Source: Epiperipatus broadwayi
Lineage: Eukaryota > Onychophora > Udeonychophora > Euonychophora > Peripatidae
Length of the DNA stretch: 64,000 bases
Direction of reading: 5' to 3'
NCBI GenBank assembly: GCA_028023455.1
Contig: JAQFVV010000144.1
Location: forward strand, 1,118,001-1,182,000
Below are positions 12,686 to 25,434 of the stretch, piece after piece. The notes beneath the pieces are model-generated. The model did not search any database, had not been told where the DNA came from, and saw nothing but the letters and a program-made list of their open reading frames with translations. The position numbers and the translations under genes are program-made. Numbering within the stretch: the stretch's first letter is position 1; every line of letters begins with the position of its first letter.

Positions 12686-12784
12686 AAAGAAAATAAACTT
12701 TACAACACAACCAATGGTTGTTCCCTGTCAAATCAGACTTCTCAAGTTGAAACTATTGGTTGTGTTATAAAGTTTATTTTCTTT
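12686..12784. repeat. 30-bp-arm inverted repeat (hairpin)
   Basis: The arms 12686-12715 and 12755-12784 are reverse complements with one mismatch. Each includes a TTGGTTGTGTT-type block and an AAGAAAATAAACTTT-type block. The spacer is 39 bp. The size suggests a miniature inverted-repeat element or a transcribed hairpin in the tubby intron. No flanking target duplication is evident. Confidence 0.6.
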
Positions 12785-12873
12785 GGCATTTTGAATTTGG
12801 GGTAATAATAATTTTATTGACTAGTTTAGCTTTTGTAATGGTATGAAAAGTAGAGCTGCTTTAATCCAATCTA

Positions 12874-12912
12874 GAGATGCAGGTAGAGGGGTTCGAACCT
12901 CACCTACATCTC
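12874..12912. repeat. tRNA-like palindrome with B-box-like core
   Basis: A 39-bp near-palindrome centred on GGTTCGAACCT. It reads like a T-arm/B-box (GGTTCGAAC) with flanking stem GAGATG/CATCTC. It may be the remnant of a tRNA-derived SINE head. The rest of a tRNA (D-arm, anticodon arm) is missing, so it is not a tRNA gene. Confidence 0.35.
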
Positions 12913-15480
12913 CAGATTGCCACTAAGTGACTTACTCCCCAAAACCTCACTAGAATTTCTTCTCAATGTATGCCCGGTGGTCAGGGAGAGGCAAGACTCT
13001 AAGGAGGAATTTACAAATAAGAATAAGTGGTATGTGAATGCATTAAAAAAAAAAATTATTGTTCACAAAAGAATTAAAGTTTATTATTTACAAAAGGAAA
13101 ACACAAGATCACTATCTAAAGAGATGATCAATAATTTCTCGGTCTACCGGAGAGCATCAATGGATTAACAATAACTACAAATATGCAGTAAACCTTGGTT
13201 TTATTTCACAAATTATCACATTTACTTGGCATAGAATGAGTGATTTTTGGAAGTGAGAGAGAGAGTAAAGGAATCCCTCAGAGGTGGTAAAAAAAAAAAG
13301 AAAATCTCAACAAACAAATCACTAGTTAAATAGACATTCTTTTAGCTATGATGAAAACATAGCCTGCAACTTAAATTTGAATCCCCTTTCTTTTCTTTTC
13401 TTTTTACATCACCTCCATCAACAGGTTTTTCTGCGTAGTGCTTTGAGCATAGAAGACAGCCAGGATTAATAAAACAAATGTATTAACTAAATATATTACT
13501 CAGAGATTCGTTATTTTTTTCCTTTTCTTGGCAGGCAGATTTTTCCAAGATATTTCTCTCTATGAGAAATGTATAATGAAATGAGGCTGGATAATGCTCT
13601 GGCCCTAAAACATAGTAGGGTGAGAAGGAACTCATTCACAGAGCGTGATCTGAGTTCAGAACGGAGCATAACGCTTATGTCCAGTCATTAATAGGTTTTA
13701 CGTATAACAATTTCTGGAATCTTATCCAGAGATGTCCATAAGATAAGCCCACCAATATGAAGATTGAAATAAGAGACAATTTATAAAGATATTTCCGACT
13801 CCCCAAGTAATACATGAAAGATTAAGATGGAATAATAATCCATTAAAAAAAAAATTAAGCCTGAAATTAAATACTAGTATCTAAATTATCATGCCACAAA
13901 GCTTTTACAAAACTGAGGCAAAAATTAGATTAAAAAGAAATCCCCTCATATTATCGATCTGTACATAATCGTTTAGATATATATATATATATTTGCTAGT
14001 GGCTTAATAAAAGGATACTAGAACTCTATTTAACCAACTCTACCCACCTTTGTTAATGAAACTTCTTTAATGTTTCTTGATTATATAAACACTCTCTCTC
14101 CCACTTAAATATACATGTTTATTTTTCAATCATTTCACCCCAAATATATGACTACATATATGCGCATATGCAATTCTAATGCGGATTGAAAAAGCAAAAT
14201 GTGAAACCAAAAAAAAAGAAGAAAACTATAAGCTGAGTTTAGTTTCAATTATTTTTCTTTTTCTTTAAGTAAACCGAAATAAGAATGATCTACTGATTTC
14301 CCTTTTCAACAAAATAAAACAAAAACATTAACCTATTTAGAATGACTTTTGCGCTTCTGCTGAGGTAAAATACCTTGTATATATATATATAAAGAACAAA
14401 TGACAGAATATTTTATTATTCTGTTTAAAACTAATTAATCACACAAATATATATATATATATTATACAGGTAAACTAAGGTTATAATTTTAAAATGAAAT
14501 AGATTTATTTAATGAGCAAATTTTCTTTGCCATTCTTAAGTAGATTTAGTTGATTTATTAAGCATTACATTAGCTAGTTTCTATTTAATAATTTTATTAT
14601 AGAGATTTAAATATCATAGTCTTATTTTCATATAAATGGGATGTTTTACTCATTTTTATTTTAAATTTACTAAAAAAGTTTATCAGAGAATATCCATTCA
14701 TTTGTTTTATGAATGTTATATTAAGAATAATTACAAATATTTTATATTCATCGAGAAGTAAATATTCTTGCATTTAATTTACAATTTTAAAAGTCCACTA
14801 GTTACTACATTTTAGCATTTAATATTGTGTTATGTGTGCATTGTGCCTTGCCTAGAATTTTATATGCATTTAATTTCAAAATATTTTCTACAGTAGTCAG
14901 TTGACACATAGTGTATTTTGTTGGTTCAAACATTGGATATATGTTTGTATTTTTAGACTTCTTAGGAATAACTTAATTAATTAAGGTGAAGTATATATAT
15001 TGTGACAACCATGTAAAGTTGTCAACACACATATATATTTATTAATAACATTAGATAAATTCGCTAACAAGAAGTAATAACGGTGAAATAAATTAGCTAT
15101 TAAATTTTTTAAAAAAAAAGGAAGGAAAAGAAAAAATTGAAATTCTAATGTCAAAATTTACTGTGGGTTTGTAATAGTAAGAGAAGGGGAGGGGGTGCAT
15201 AAAGAAATGCGTCTCTTGTAAGTCAAATGCTAGAAAGTTACTTTTGTTTATCATGGGAGAGGGGAAGGGGATGCATAAAGAAATGCGTTTCTTCTCTCTC
15301 ATTAAAAACTATATAATAACAAATTAAAATAAAATGTAAAACACAAATGTGAAAAAAAAATGAATTGTAAACTTTAAATAAAATGTAATATGTGATATAT
15401 AAAAATAAAAACAATATGGCCGTAGGTGTGAAAGTCTGTTGGACAAATTAAATTCCATGGACAAAGAAAATGTTAACAAT
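12913..15480. other. AT-rich DNA with minor direct repeats
   Basis: No gene. A block of about 35 bp (GGGTGCATAAAGAAATGCGT core) occurs twice at about 15186-15222 and 15257-15294. (TA)n runs lie at 13975-13992, 14375-14392 and 14448-14462. The patch 13540-13760 is less AT-rich but shows nothing recognisable. Confidence 0.35.
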
Positions 15481-15689
15481 GGAAGATCTGTGCCTGATCT
15501 GTTAAATTAATTAGGACTTACATTCCAGCCACTATTTAAATAAAGAAACATAATGATAAGAATTGGTTGAAAATCTAAGTCTTAATTAAAAATTTTAAAA
15601 ACAATGAACAAAAGAAAGAGATTAAGAAAATTACAATTTTTATCTGGCATTGCTAGTAGAAACTTTGAAGAAGCAACAGCTCAAAGAAA

Positions 15690-15875
15690 ATGAAAGAAGT
15701 GCATGGCTAGTGGTGTTAAAGAGACGTGGGTTCGGATTCAAGCCATCTCATCACTGACTCACAATGTAAGATCTTTGCCTGATCTGCTAGAGGGACCACC
15801 GCTTCTGTAGCTGTCAACTGAAACTCAACCTAAAGAATCAACAAGCAAACTGGAACGAGAAATAACCCCACAAAC
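15690..15875 (+). mobile_element. tRNA-derived SINE-like fragment
   Basis: An A-box-like GGCTAGTGGTGTTAAAGAG is followed by a B-box-like GGTTCGGATTC, then a non-tRNA body containing TTTGCCTGATCTGCTAGAGG. A second piece sharing GAAGATCTGTGCCTGATCTG lies at about 15482-15505. The A-to-B spacing is shorter than in an intact tRNA, so the head is deleted or worn. The family is not identified. Confidence 0.4.
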
Positions 15876-16199
15876 TGAGGAAGTTAATCAAGAGCGCTCG
15901 GAAGAAATACCCATGGGACAATTACAACAAAGCCTAGGTAAAAGCATGCATGCATTTTAATCTGTTTACTACTCATAACTAAATACACAATTAATAATTT
16001 GATAAAATAGAACTCTATCAACAGGACTTTAAGAACTTTAATATTTGATCTGTTTTCATATGTTTTATTATAGCCATGTATTTTGTAAGTGTGTTTTTTT
16101 ATTATTATTATTATAATGTATTTTTTTATATAAAAGTGAGTGTTATTAAACATATTTATTCTTAAAATTGCATATACTTGCTTTATTCTCCTATCACCA

Positions 16200-16525
16200 A
16201 GCTACGACAGGGAGGAAACTATAATTAGTGATTAAAGGGTAATGCTGATTTTTTTTTAAAGGTATTCATGTGCTGCTTGTTCGTGCGAATTTCCCAATTA
16301 TATAAAAATAAATAGCAAGCACTGGACATTCGTTAAATTTCTTTGAAATGGTTTGCGTTGTTCAGCAGCCGAGAGTTCTTGATCGGGAAAAATAACGCCA
16401 AGATAATATGTACGTATTGCCTTGGGGTTCGGTCAAGGGTATAGATATGAAGTTAAGTTTGTATCTGTATTAGTTCTCTGCTTGCATTGTAACGGCGTTG
16501 GTTAAATAAATAAATAAATAATATC
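16200..16525 (+). mobile_element. Unclassified retroposon-like fragment with (AAAT)n tail
   Basis: A stretch with more C+G and CpG than its surroundings, ending in GTTGGTTAAATAAATAAATAAATAAT. That tail is typical of some SINE and LINE 3' ends. GGTTCGGTCAAG near 16426 could be a B-box. A piece near 16325-16365 (TTCGTTAAATTTCTTTGAA) recurs at 19860-19890, which indicates a dispersed family. Confidence 0.35.
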
Positions 16526-18420
16526 CATTACAGTTGGAGTTTAAGCCGGGATATTTCGATTAGCAAAACTGTTAGTAAACAAATAAGAAATAAATAAGAT
16601 AATAAAGAATCAAAGTCGGAAAAAGAATTAAAGTATAATAAATAAATATAATATAAAATAAGATAATCGAAATAAATATAATTGAATACACAAATAAATA
16701 AATCAACATCCAAATAACCATTTCCGTTATAATATATATCTTGCTATTGGTTAGTATTTGTTAGCCTCAAGAATTAGGCTTAGTTCATAATTTTTGAATA
16801 TGCTTTATGGATTGGCGAAAATCCTCCATCCTTATTGTATTGTATTTCCATGATTTGATAGTGCTTGTCCCCCAAAAGAGGGAATTGTATTGTATTTTTC
16901 AGTGATGATGATCACATTCATAAACATTGGAAATCCCATGAGAGGATTGTGCTTCTCTGGTGTGTGTTCCTGTTTCCAGATGTACTGAAGATGAATTCCA
17001 GACATCTTAGTTTTGCCTCGTAGTTAGGTATTTTGGAAACCACCACATTCTTTTCCAGCTCTGAGGAGCCTAGTATTTTTATATTTTTTTTGCCTATCAT
17101 TCATGATGACTTAATGCTAATTCCACCACAGTAGGTGATGTTGCATTTGTTTTAGATTTGTGATGACAAGATATGCTTGTTTGAGGAAATGTATTTCTTC
17201 AGGTAGTTGTAGCTAATTTAAGGCTCATAGGTATATCAATGTTTGAATTGTGTTGCTATGATAGTTTTATCACACACAAGCTAACCAACAATAAGTTATA
17301 TTTATTTTAAAGTATGTTAAATATGCATATGGTATAAGTGGCAATTCACACATACTAATTTAATATTTTCATCCAGAATTTCGCTGCTGGATTTGTAAGT
17401 CTGTTACATCATTATCTTTAAAACATTGAGGGAATAATTTTATGTGGACTAAAGTTATTTTAAAAAAAAGTATAACTGATCTCTGATGAATGATTACCCC
17501 ATACACTAATTTAGTTTAATTTTAATATTAGCTTAATCTGATTTAAACATATATCTAGCTATGATATTATTTATATCCGTGAAACTAGTGATGATATTTT
17601 TCAAAAGTATTGCTGAATATGCTTATTCCAACTTAGCGTTTGTTAGGTTTAGGAGTATAAAATTAAACTTAGGGTTTTCTATATGAACCTAGTTCTGTGT
17701 GTTATTCTGATATTAGATGACACAATAATGGTATAAATTAGTCCAATAAAGAAGAATAATAGTGTGCTTATTAAGTACATATGATAATTAAAGTTTAAGG
17801 TTTTTTTTTTTTTTGATAAAAAAAAAAATCTAATTATTAAAAGAAAGTAATATTGAATAACCTTTGTTGGTTATTAAGTGTATTAATGTAAGTCAAATAA
17901 AACTATTAAGAATCCAAATAATTATATTAAATCTTAGTGCAGTATTGGCACTGTTTGTATTCTACTACATTTGTAAACATTTCTTCTCATTATTAATAAA
18001 TCAAATTATTATTATTTCAAAAGTTTTGTTTTGTTTGTTTTACTTTTGTATGAGAATATATTATTGTCTTGGGTTCCAAGTTCACAAAATCTTAAAATGT
18101 AAAAGTTATTGAATCTTCAATTCAGAAATTTACAAGTATATTCTAAGTTAATTAAATATAGTTAATATTATCTTGGAAATTAAAAAAAAAAAAAACTATG
18201 TTAAAGTAAATGATTCTCATATTGAATCACAAATACAGATAATTGCATTATAGCAGATACCTAATTAAATACTTAGTTAAAAGTTTATTTTTTTAAAATT
18301 CTCAGTATATCTTTCAGACTAAAGATTATGCAATATCAGATTAACAATATTAGTACTTCAGAAGAATATTTTAATTAATATTATTTTAAGAGCTGCATCT
18401 TATCTTATATTCATTGCACA
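16526..18420. other. AT-rich DNA, no gene seen
   Basis: No exon, RNA or repeat family recognised. Homopolymer A and T runs are frequent (for example 17802-17829). Confidence 0.35.
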
Positions 18421-18560
18421 TCATTTGTATGTTCATGTAACAAGATCTAGCATCTAGGCAAAAGTATCTCGAATCCAATCATGTGCAAGATACATAAGTC
18501 AGGAACACTCATGACTTCTGCCCTATTTGCCTATTTCCCTGATCTGCATTTGAGGTCTTT
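18421..18560. repeat. Dispersed repeat pair, copy a
   Basis: The stretch running AACAAGATCTAGCATCTAG...CAAGATACATAAGTCAGGAACA...CTGCCCTATTT matches 43998-44110 at about 85-90% by eye in the same orientation. It is probably a SINE-type or other short interspersed repeat. I could not define its ends or a tRNA head. Confidence 0.6.
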
Positions 18561-19124
18561 AGTGGTTGTCTGTGAGTATGGAAAGGCATTAAAAGTACCC
18601 TTGCTCTTGTCTCTGCTCAAGTAATATCTTAGATAATAGGCCATTATTAGTTAAATTTAAATTGATTCATTAAATTTTGTGAATTAATATTTGTTTTGTT
18701 TATTATTTTAAGATTGGACATATTATAATTATTTTATGGTCAGCTAAGATGTTACTTATTTATTTATTAATCACAGTAATTCTTTATTAGGCAACTTAAC
18801 TTAAACGTTAATTTTACACAAGAGTGTTAGTTTTTAAAATCCCTGAGGTTATTTACTCTTGTTGTTTTAGTAAATATAATTCTGTAAGATAATATTTTAA
18901 AGCAAAGCATTACAGGTCTTATTCAGAGAGTGTATAATCTATTGGTAGGATTAATATGGTAAGCATTGATTAGTGATTTTAGATAATCTTTTGTATGGTT
19001 TATTAAAATATCAATATGCTGTAATAGTTATAGTTCATCAGTATTGGATTTGACCTTTATTTGGTTATACATCTCTGGATCATCATCTCTTTTCTTTAAA
19101 TTTATTGTAACCCCACTGAGCCGA

Positions 19125-19500
19125 GTCGTTTAGAGTCTCTCATTTATATTTTATTTCATTTCAATTTTATTCCATTTCTTTTCATGTCATTTCTCATATC
19201 TTTCTATCATCTCAGCCATTTAAAACATTCGTTAAGAATTTCTTCTATCATCTCATTTCATTTCTCTCACCTTTATTCTTCTATCTTCTTATATCTCTCT
19301 TTCATATCTTTTAATCATCTCATTCCTTTTCTCTCTCCATTACATATATCATTTCTGTTACTTTTCCCCATTTCTCTTCCTCCTCAATTCTTTTCTTTTC
19401 CATCATTTATTCTCACCATTATCATTATCTCCATTTCATTATTAGCATTTTCTCTTTCTCTCTCTCTCTTTTCTCTTTCTCATACCCCCATCTCATTCTA
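19125..19500 (+). repeat. Polypyrimidine-rich tract (TTTCAT/TCTC-rich)
   Basis: About 370 bp in which C and T dominate the plus strand, built from irregular CATTTC, CTCTC and TTCTTT units. The 105-residue reading frame across it is an artefact of this composition (Ser/Phe/Leu/Ile only). It is a degenerate satellite-like or simple-repeat tract. Confidence 0.6.
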
Positions 19501-19619
19501 GTAGGTTACAATATATATAATAGAACTTAATGTACGTATACTTTTTGTTGATGATAATATTTTAAAATAAATCAAACACTAGTACAAAAATTTATATTAC
19601 CAGTAATTTGAAATGTGTA

Positions 19620-21540
19620 TGTCTTTAGCTAGATAGTCTCATGGAGATTCCAGTGCACTACCGAAGTAACGGCTTATTTTGATTTTAGTCCTTCATTATC
19701 CATGACTGGCAGCAGGCATTTGGTCAGGCAGGAAAATGTTCTAGCACCAACTCTACATTTTGATATTATGCCATTCCAGTTCCAGCAAATCAGGCAACCT
19801 GTGAGAGAGAAAGAGAGAGAGAAAGATCTACTCGGCCATTTCCATTACAGCACCCGAACATTTTTTAAATTTCTTTGAATGTTTGTGGTTCCAAACTCTA
19901 CAGCAGAGAGATAATATACTCATCTGTGAGAGCTTATACCCACAAGTTAACTATATTTCTTTTTAACTAAAATATCTTGTGATATTTTTTAGTCCTAGCA
20001 TTTGAACTGACCCAGGCAAAGGCCACACAGAAACTAAACTGTTCTCTCTCTATCTACACAACTTGTTAGCCATCTTGCATTCCAATCCCCATTGTTCTCT
20101 ATCTTATTTTTAATTACAATCTTTTTTAATTAATTATTTCTTTTTTTATCTAATTAATCTTTCTTTTCTAATGAGTTCTAGAAATTTTATTTCTCTATCT
20201 AAAATAAAATCTTTCCATTTTATTTTCTGAAATTAAAAGAACATTCCGTAAATTTTTTTCTACTTTAAATTTAGTCTACATTCATTATGGTTGAACTCAG
20301 GGTCTTTAGTTAAACCACAGTGAACGGTGAAGCAAACACACACACACACATATATATATATTCTATGTGTATATATGTATAGCTTCACTTTAGGCATTTA
20401 ATATACATATATATATTATAACTATACAATTCATATTGTACCAGGCAGATCCTCAACTCTGTTCTAACTTTTAGCATACATATCAGATATGAGGTGATAA
20501 TAGCTTTTAGAGTGGGATATAAATACTAATTTTAATAAAAATATACACTCAATAATCTAATTTATATTAACAGATTATAAATTAATCAAGATCTTGAACA
20601 TGGTTATTTCATTATCATGCCAACGAATGTCAAAAGGTCAATGCTGCATACCTTTGAAAGAGCATGAATAATACACATCTTTGCATGCCACTCCCAGACA
20701 GAAAAAATCCCAATTGGAAGGATAAACAACCCATTACCTAACATATAACAACTCTCTAAGGCCCAATAAAGTTGTATCCCATTTGTTAGACTCAGCCCTC
20801 TTATCTCAGGTGATATAAAAGAAATTTAACAGTCGCTCACGGAATTATATTTACTTGTGTTATATTTTTAGAAATGAAATAAAATAAATATAACACATAC
20901 CACTAAATAAGTTATAAAATATTTATTACACATTTCAATTAATATGTTTTAAATCCCATTATCCCATCACCAATCACATAAATAAAAGAAAATAAATTAT
21001 TTAATTCGTTCCCTTAATTAATTCATAAAAAATGTTTGGATGAAGTGGTCTGAGTTCTATACCCACACATAGATATTAGGCAATAATAAAACAAAATAAT
21101 ATGAGACCATTAAATATTTGTTTGTACATGTATGCTCATTTCTGCATTCATTCCATAGTTTAATAATATTTTGAAATAGTGCATTTTCATACACTTAAAC
21201 ATATAAAGAAACAAAGTAATACCATCCTTTTATGTACACTGACTTAACTTAATATATACGCATTTAAATCGTTTGAGCATAATTACTATACGATATAAGA
21301 TGTACATATTTGTCTTACAGTTTATGTACATTTTAAAATAAATGTGGATAAATGACTAACTTAGGGAATCCTGCATGTAGCAGATAAATGACTTACATAC
21401 ATGCACCACCGAAATCTAAATGAGATCTCTGACATAATTAGATTTTTAAACATGTTATATAATGTAAACATATAAGTAGTAAAAAAAGGTAATATTAAAA
21501 ATATTGAACAAATTTTAAAACACACAAAAAATAATATGAT
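19620..21540. other. AT-rich DNA with an unclassified SINE-like patch
   Basis: 19620-19890 is less AT-rich, carries a (GAGA)n run near 19801-19826 and shares a short block with 16325-16365. From 19900 to 21540 only (CA)n/(TA)n microsatellites (20336-20360) and AT-rich DNA are seen. Confidence 0.3.
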
Positions 21541-22335
21541 TAAAAGGTTGAAATAAATTTTACCCTTCGGTGTTTTGGGACTTCATCCAGACTTGGGGTC
21601 ACTGAACGTGCTATATACCTCTGTTCATCAAGGTGGCAAGGACTTCTTTTCTTTCACTCTGTGATTTGGCGATCTTCATTATCAATATCTGCTAGATATG
21701 GATGGCTACATTTTAATGGCTTTGGAAGGATCTGGGTGGGTGTATTGAAGCTGACCTTTTGTGATTATTAATACTGTGGCAATCAGACAAACCCTGCTAT
21801 TTACTTTCTTGGAAATGATTCAATGAAGACTCAGCTCTAGGCTCTTTCCTGACAGTTCATGTCTTTTAAATTGTTGCTTGGATGTGAGGCAAGCACAGCA
21901 TGCAACTGACTGCAACAGGAATTCTTCAGCACTGTAAGATTTTGGTAACTTAACTCTCCGAACTGACTGTGGCTCTCACCATTTAATTTTATGGTCTGTA
22001 TCTCATGGCTGTGGTATTCTGCGTAAGTAACCTCAGCTTTAGTTGGGGGTCATGAAATATTGGCAGGAACTAAAATATAATACTAGTTGTCCTGCAATGA
22101 TCATGCAAGATATCATCTAAAATGGCTGAGCTTGCTTTTTCAATCTTTCTGGTTATATATCTGCAAATCTTTCTGGGAAGAAGCATAATAATGAATGAAT
22201 AATCTCTTGGAGCCTGGAAAATGAGTAAGAATCTCTTGTAGTCTCTCTCTGGGAAAACGAGTAAGAATAAGCAGCAGAATGATCACCCAGCACTGGTTGA
22301 ACAGAATATATAGCACCTCCATTACATGGTCAATT
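21541..22335. other. Compositionally distinct segment, unclassified
   Basis: About 0.8 kb with clearly higher G+C than its flanks, and sharp boundaries on both sides. It contains a roughly 36-bp diverged tandem duplication (ATCTCTTG...ACGAGTAAG-type) near 22198-22270. On the minus strand near 21675, a short frame reads MKIAKSQSERKEVLATLMNRG before a stop, but nothing longer is open. It may be an inserted repeat or an old retrocopy. No family is recognised. Confidence 0.3.
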
Positions 22336-23964
22336 TGTTTACCCCCCCTTCAAATCATTGCTCCAAGCTTCTATCTTGGTGGCTAATTGATTTAAGAATA
22401 ATTTACTTAGCTTCTTTTTTAAAGAATGTTATTCTTAATTAATTTTGCAATATTTTTAATTTAAGTTTATCTGGGCGACTCAGATCACTATACTGATAAC
22501 ATCAGTTTCAAATTTACATACAAAGAAAAAAATTATTTTGCTACAGATTAAAATTAACAATATTTTCTATCTCTATCTTGGTGTCCAAATTCTTTGCACT
22601 CCTTTGTTAATAAAAAATAAGAGTACAAAGCAGAATGATTAAAAATACATTAATGCATTTTTATATTTGGTAACACAATAGCCATCTGATTTTTTTTAAT
22701 GTGCTAATAGAAAATCTGCTAATTAAAAAAAATATATTAACATGTTGGAACATTTACAATTACTTTCTAATTATTTTGTCTATTTTTATTTCCTTTAGAA
22801 CATGTTCCAACCTGTAAACAACTTTTTACAGAAAAAATCAAAAAACTATAATATAAAATTATAAATATAATACGTTTACATTTATTAAAATAAAATAAAT
22901 GAACCAAAAATATTGTACGCATATATAATAGAACATTATGCATCAATTTACAATTTGGGAATTAATATTCTTCAGTGTGTGTGGGTAAGAAATATATATA
23001 CAGACAACTTTATCCATTTTATATAATAGCTAAATAAAATTAATATATATAACTGAGCTGTAGCTTGACTACAGCCACCTTGTGTGTGGTTACTCATAGA
23101 GTGACCAGCACTATATATATATTGAAGCGATCAGTGTGTATGCACACACAGAGAGAGCTTTATGATAGTTGTTTAAAAATAGGGTACCAAAAATAGTATA
23201 TATATATTATAGATCAAATAGCTAATTTCTTCATTTTTGTTAGGAAATAATATACAGATGCATGTGTGGGGGTTATATATTTTGTTTTATTGAAATACAT
23301 TTTTTTAATTATATATTTGGAAAAGAAAATATATATTTCCTTTGTCTTATATGATTTTCCTAAAAGGCAAAGAAAAATGGAAAATATAAGTTGACTCATT
23401 CTTTCTTTGCAAATAACATTTTTATGATTCTATTTTTTTTAAACATTCATATAGTTCCATGGAAGTGTTAATTATTTTTCATCTTTAAATGGCAGTTAAA
23501 AATGCAATCAAAATTTTCATACCTTAATTTAATCTTAATAGGATTTTCCTAACTAGTTTAAATTAAAAATCAGTCAACCAGTCTATTTTCGTTTCTAACA
23601 AAGGTTGAATCTGAAAGGCAGTTATGATCTCTGTATTAAAAAGAAAATTAAGAGTAAACAAAGAGACAGTATTTCTTGTTGTGCTGAGTAAAGTTTTGTT
23701 TAAAGTTACATGATTATAAATACTGGGCTATTTTTCTAGACAGGCAGTTGTTGGCAGTAAAAAAAAAGTAAAAGTTGGAGTCAAAAAGTCGAAAGTCAAA
23801 AGGAGAGTAAAAAAAGTTTTAAGAGTCAAAGTGACTCTCTCTAATAGACATTGAACTTAAGCTGATGTCAGATAATCACCATGACCTCTGAGTAGACACT
23901 TTTATCCTTCCCCTCTTGGGGAAAATCTCCAGAAAGTGCATCTGTATGAGAAAAATAATCTAAC

Positions 23965-24066
23965 TGATTCCATGTTGCTGCCACTGATAAAATGGAGAAC
24001 CAACTTTGAATCCATCCTGTCCTATGTCCAGTAAAGCCAAGGGTCGGTCCTGAAATAAGTGTGAAC
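23965..24066 (-). other. Possible unrecognised exon (weak)
   Basis: On the minus strand a pyrimidine-rich stretch ending TTCTTACAG precedes 102 bp that stay open in one frame and translate to a protein-like sequence (SHLFQDRPLALLDIGQDG, then FKVGSPFYQWQQHGI). A GTTAGA donor-like site follows. The composition is less AT-rich than the flanks. I do not recognise the protein, and no neighbouring exon was found. It could equally be a transposon fragment or chance. Confidence 0.2.
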
Positions 24067-24881
24067 CTGTAAGAATACAGTTGCATCATCAAAGTGCCAT
24101 CAAACAACAAGTATAAACTTTTAATCCTTCCAGATAAAATAATTAAAATGCCTTCTATAAAAAAAATTCTAGACTATCTAAGTTTAAAACTCACAGATTT
24201 CTAACTGCTCAGTAAAAGACTATATCTTAAAAACAGGGGTTGTATTTCAGGAAGACAGTGATATATATATTTGAGTGTTTTAATTTTTTTTTATTAATTT
24301 TTTTTTAAAAGTCAATCTGTATTGTAACTATATTTCTAATTATTAATGGTAAAGAAAAAAAAGATTTTAATGTCTAATTTTAAAAGGCACAAAAATGTTA
24401 TAAGTTTATAAATACAACTTTTATTGTTTATTTTGAAATATGCCAGTATGTTTTCTTTAATTATAAAAATATACACTTTATTGATTAATATTAGCAATGC
24501 CAAACTCAGCCAGTATGGGAAAAATAATATTTTTACTATTAAACCAATTTTATGCATAAATTTGTTTATCTCAAATCTTAAGTGGGAGAAGGGTAACTAT
24601 TTTTATAATTGTAAAGTAACAAACAGTCAAATTTGAATTTCTTAAATTGTTTGCCTAGTTCTTATTAGTTAAAAAATGTCATTTTAATTTTAAAAAAAAA
24701 AGAGAGAGAGAAAATTAGATATCTGGATTAAAATTCGCCATCTACTCGTATATACCTTATTAATAGAAATTAAGAATATAAATGGTTGTTAAAATTATTA
24801 TCTATTTAATTTAGATTTGATTAAAATTCTTTATAACAATTAAATGAAATAATGTATATATATGTGTTTATTTATGTGTTA

Positions 24882-24882
24882 A

Positions 24883-24913
<31 letters not shown>
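24882..24913. repeat. (AAT)n microsatellite
   Basis: About ten AAT units, followed by a short palindrome GACGCCGTAGGATGGCGTC at 24948-24966 that stands out for its CpG content. Confidence 0.8.
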
Positions 24914-24914
<1 letters not shown>

Positions 24915-25187
24915 TAGTGCTTCTGGTGCTTGTATTATAGATAAAGACGCCGTAGGATGGCGTCGTTTTCATGCTAAAACTATAAAATATGAACATTCAT
25001 GGGCCGTTGATTTTAATAATTTTTTCTGTGCTTTTTTGTAATGCGAAAATAAAAACAAAACAAAATCGTCTTTTTTAAATATTATTTTTTATTAATGTAT
25101 ACAATTTAAATGATAATAATAAATGTAAAATAAAATCAACTAATTACAATTTGATTCGTGTTTTTTATAGCGCATACTTTTTAAATT

Positions 25188-25310
25188 GTGTTACGGCTTT
25201 TTTTTTATCAATTTTCTATCGGATATTTTTTTACTTGTGTTACGGCTTTTTTTTTTTAGCAATTTTCTATCGGATATTTTTTTACTTGTATTACGACTTT
25301 TTTTGTTGTT
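25188..25310 (+). repeat. About 50-bp tandem repeat, 2.4 copies
   Basis: Units starting GTGTTACGGC at 25188 and 25237, and GTATTACGAC at 25288. Each is followed by a T-run and TTTTCTATCGGATATTTTTTTACTT. A further diverged TTACTGGATATTTTTTTCGT piece lies near 25620. Confidence 0.75.
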
Positions 25311-25355
25311 GTTTAACTAAAAAATAATAATCGTAATAAAATTAAAAGTTGTTAT

Positions 25356-25434
25356 GGTTAGATTTAGGGTTAGTTTTAGGGTTAGTTTAGGGTTAGTTTT
25401 AGGATTAGTATTAGGGTTAGTTTTAGGGTTAGTG
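25356..25434 (+). repeat. Degenerate TTAGGG-type array
   Basis: A short array of TTTAGGGTTAG / TTTTAGGGTTAG units (about seven). It resembles animal telomeric TTAGGG repeats but has variable T-runs between units. This is either an interstitial telomere-like array or a simple satellite. Confidence 0.7.

Noticed and set aside
12874-12912. Possible tRNA gene
   Set aside because: Only a T-arm/B-box-like palindrome is present; no D-arm, anticodon arm or acceptor pairing of a whole tRNA can be drawn.
19020-19050. CTGATGA occurrences elsewhere (for example 19030 minus, 54810 plus, 17484 plus) as hammerhead cores
   Set aside because: No GAAA box at a suitable distance and no intervening hairpin, so they are chance heptamers.
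19184-19501. 105-residue open frame rich in Ser, Phe, Leu and Ile
   Set aside because: Arises from the pyrimidine-rich tract and has no codon-position signal or motif.
22140-22322. Minus-strand 60-residue frame as a gene
   Set aside because: Lies across a diverged roughly 36-bp tandem duplication and has no motif or exon boundary.
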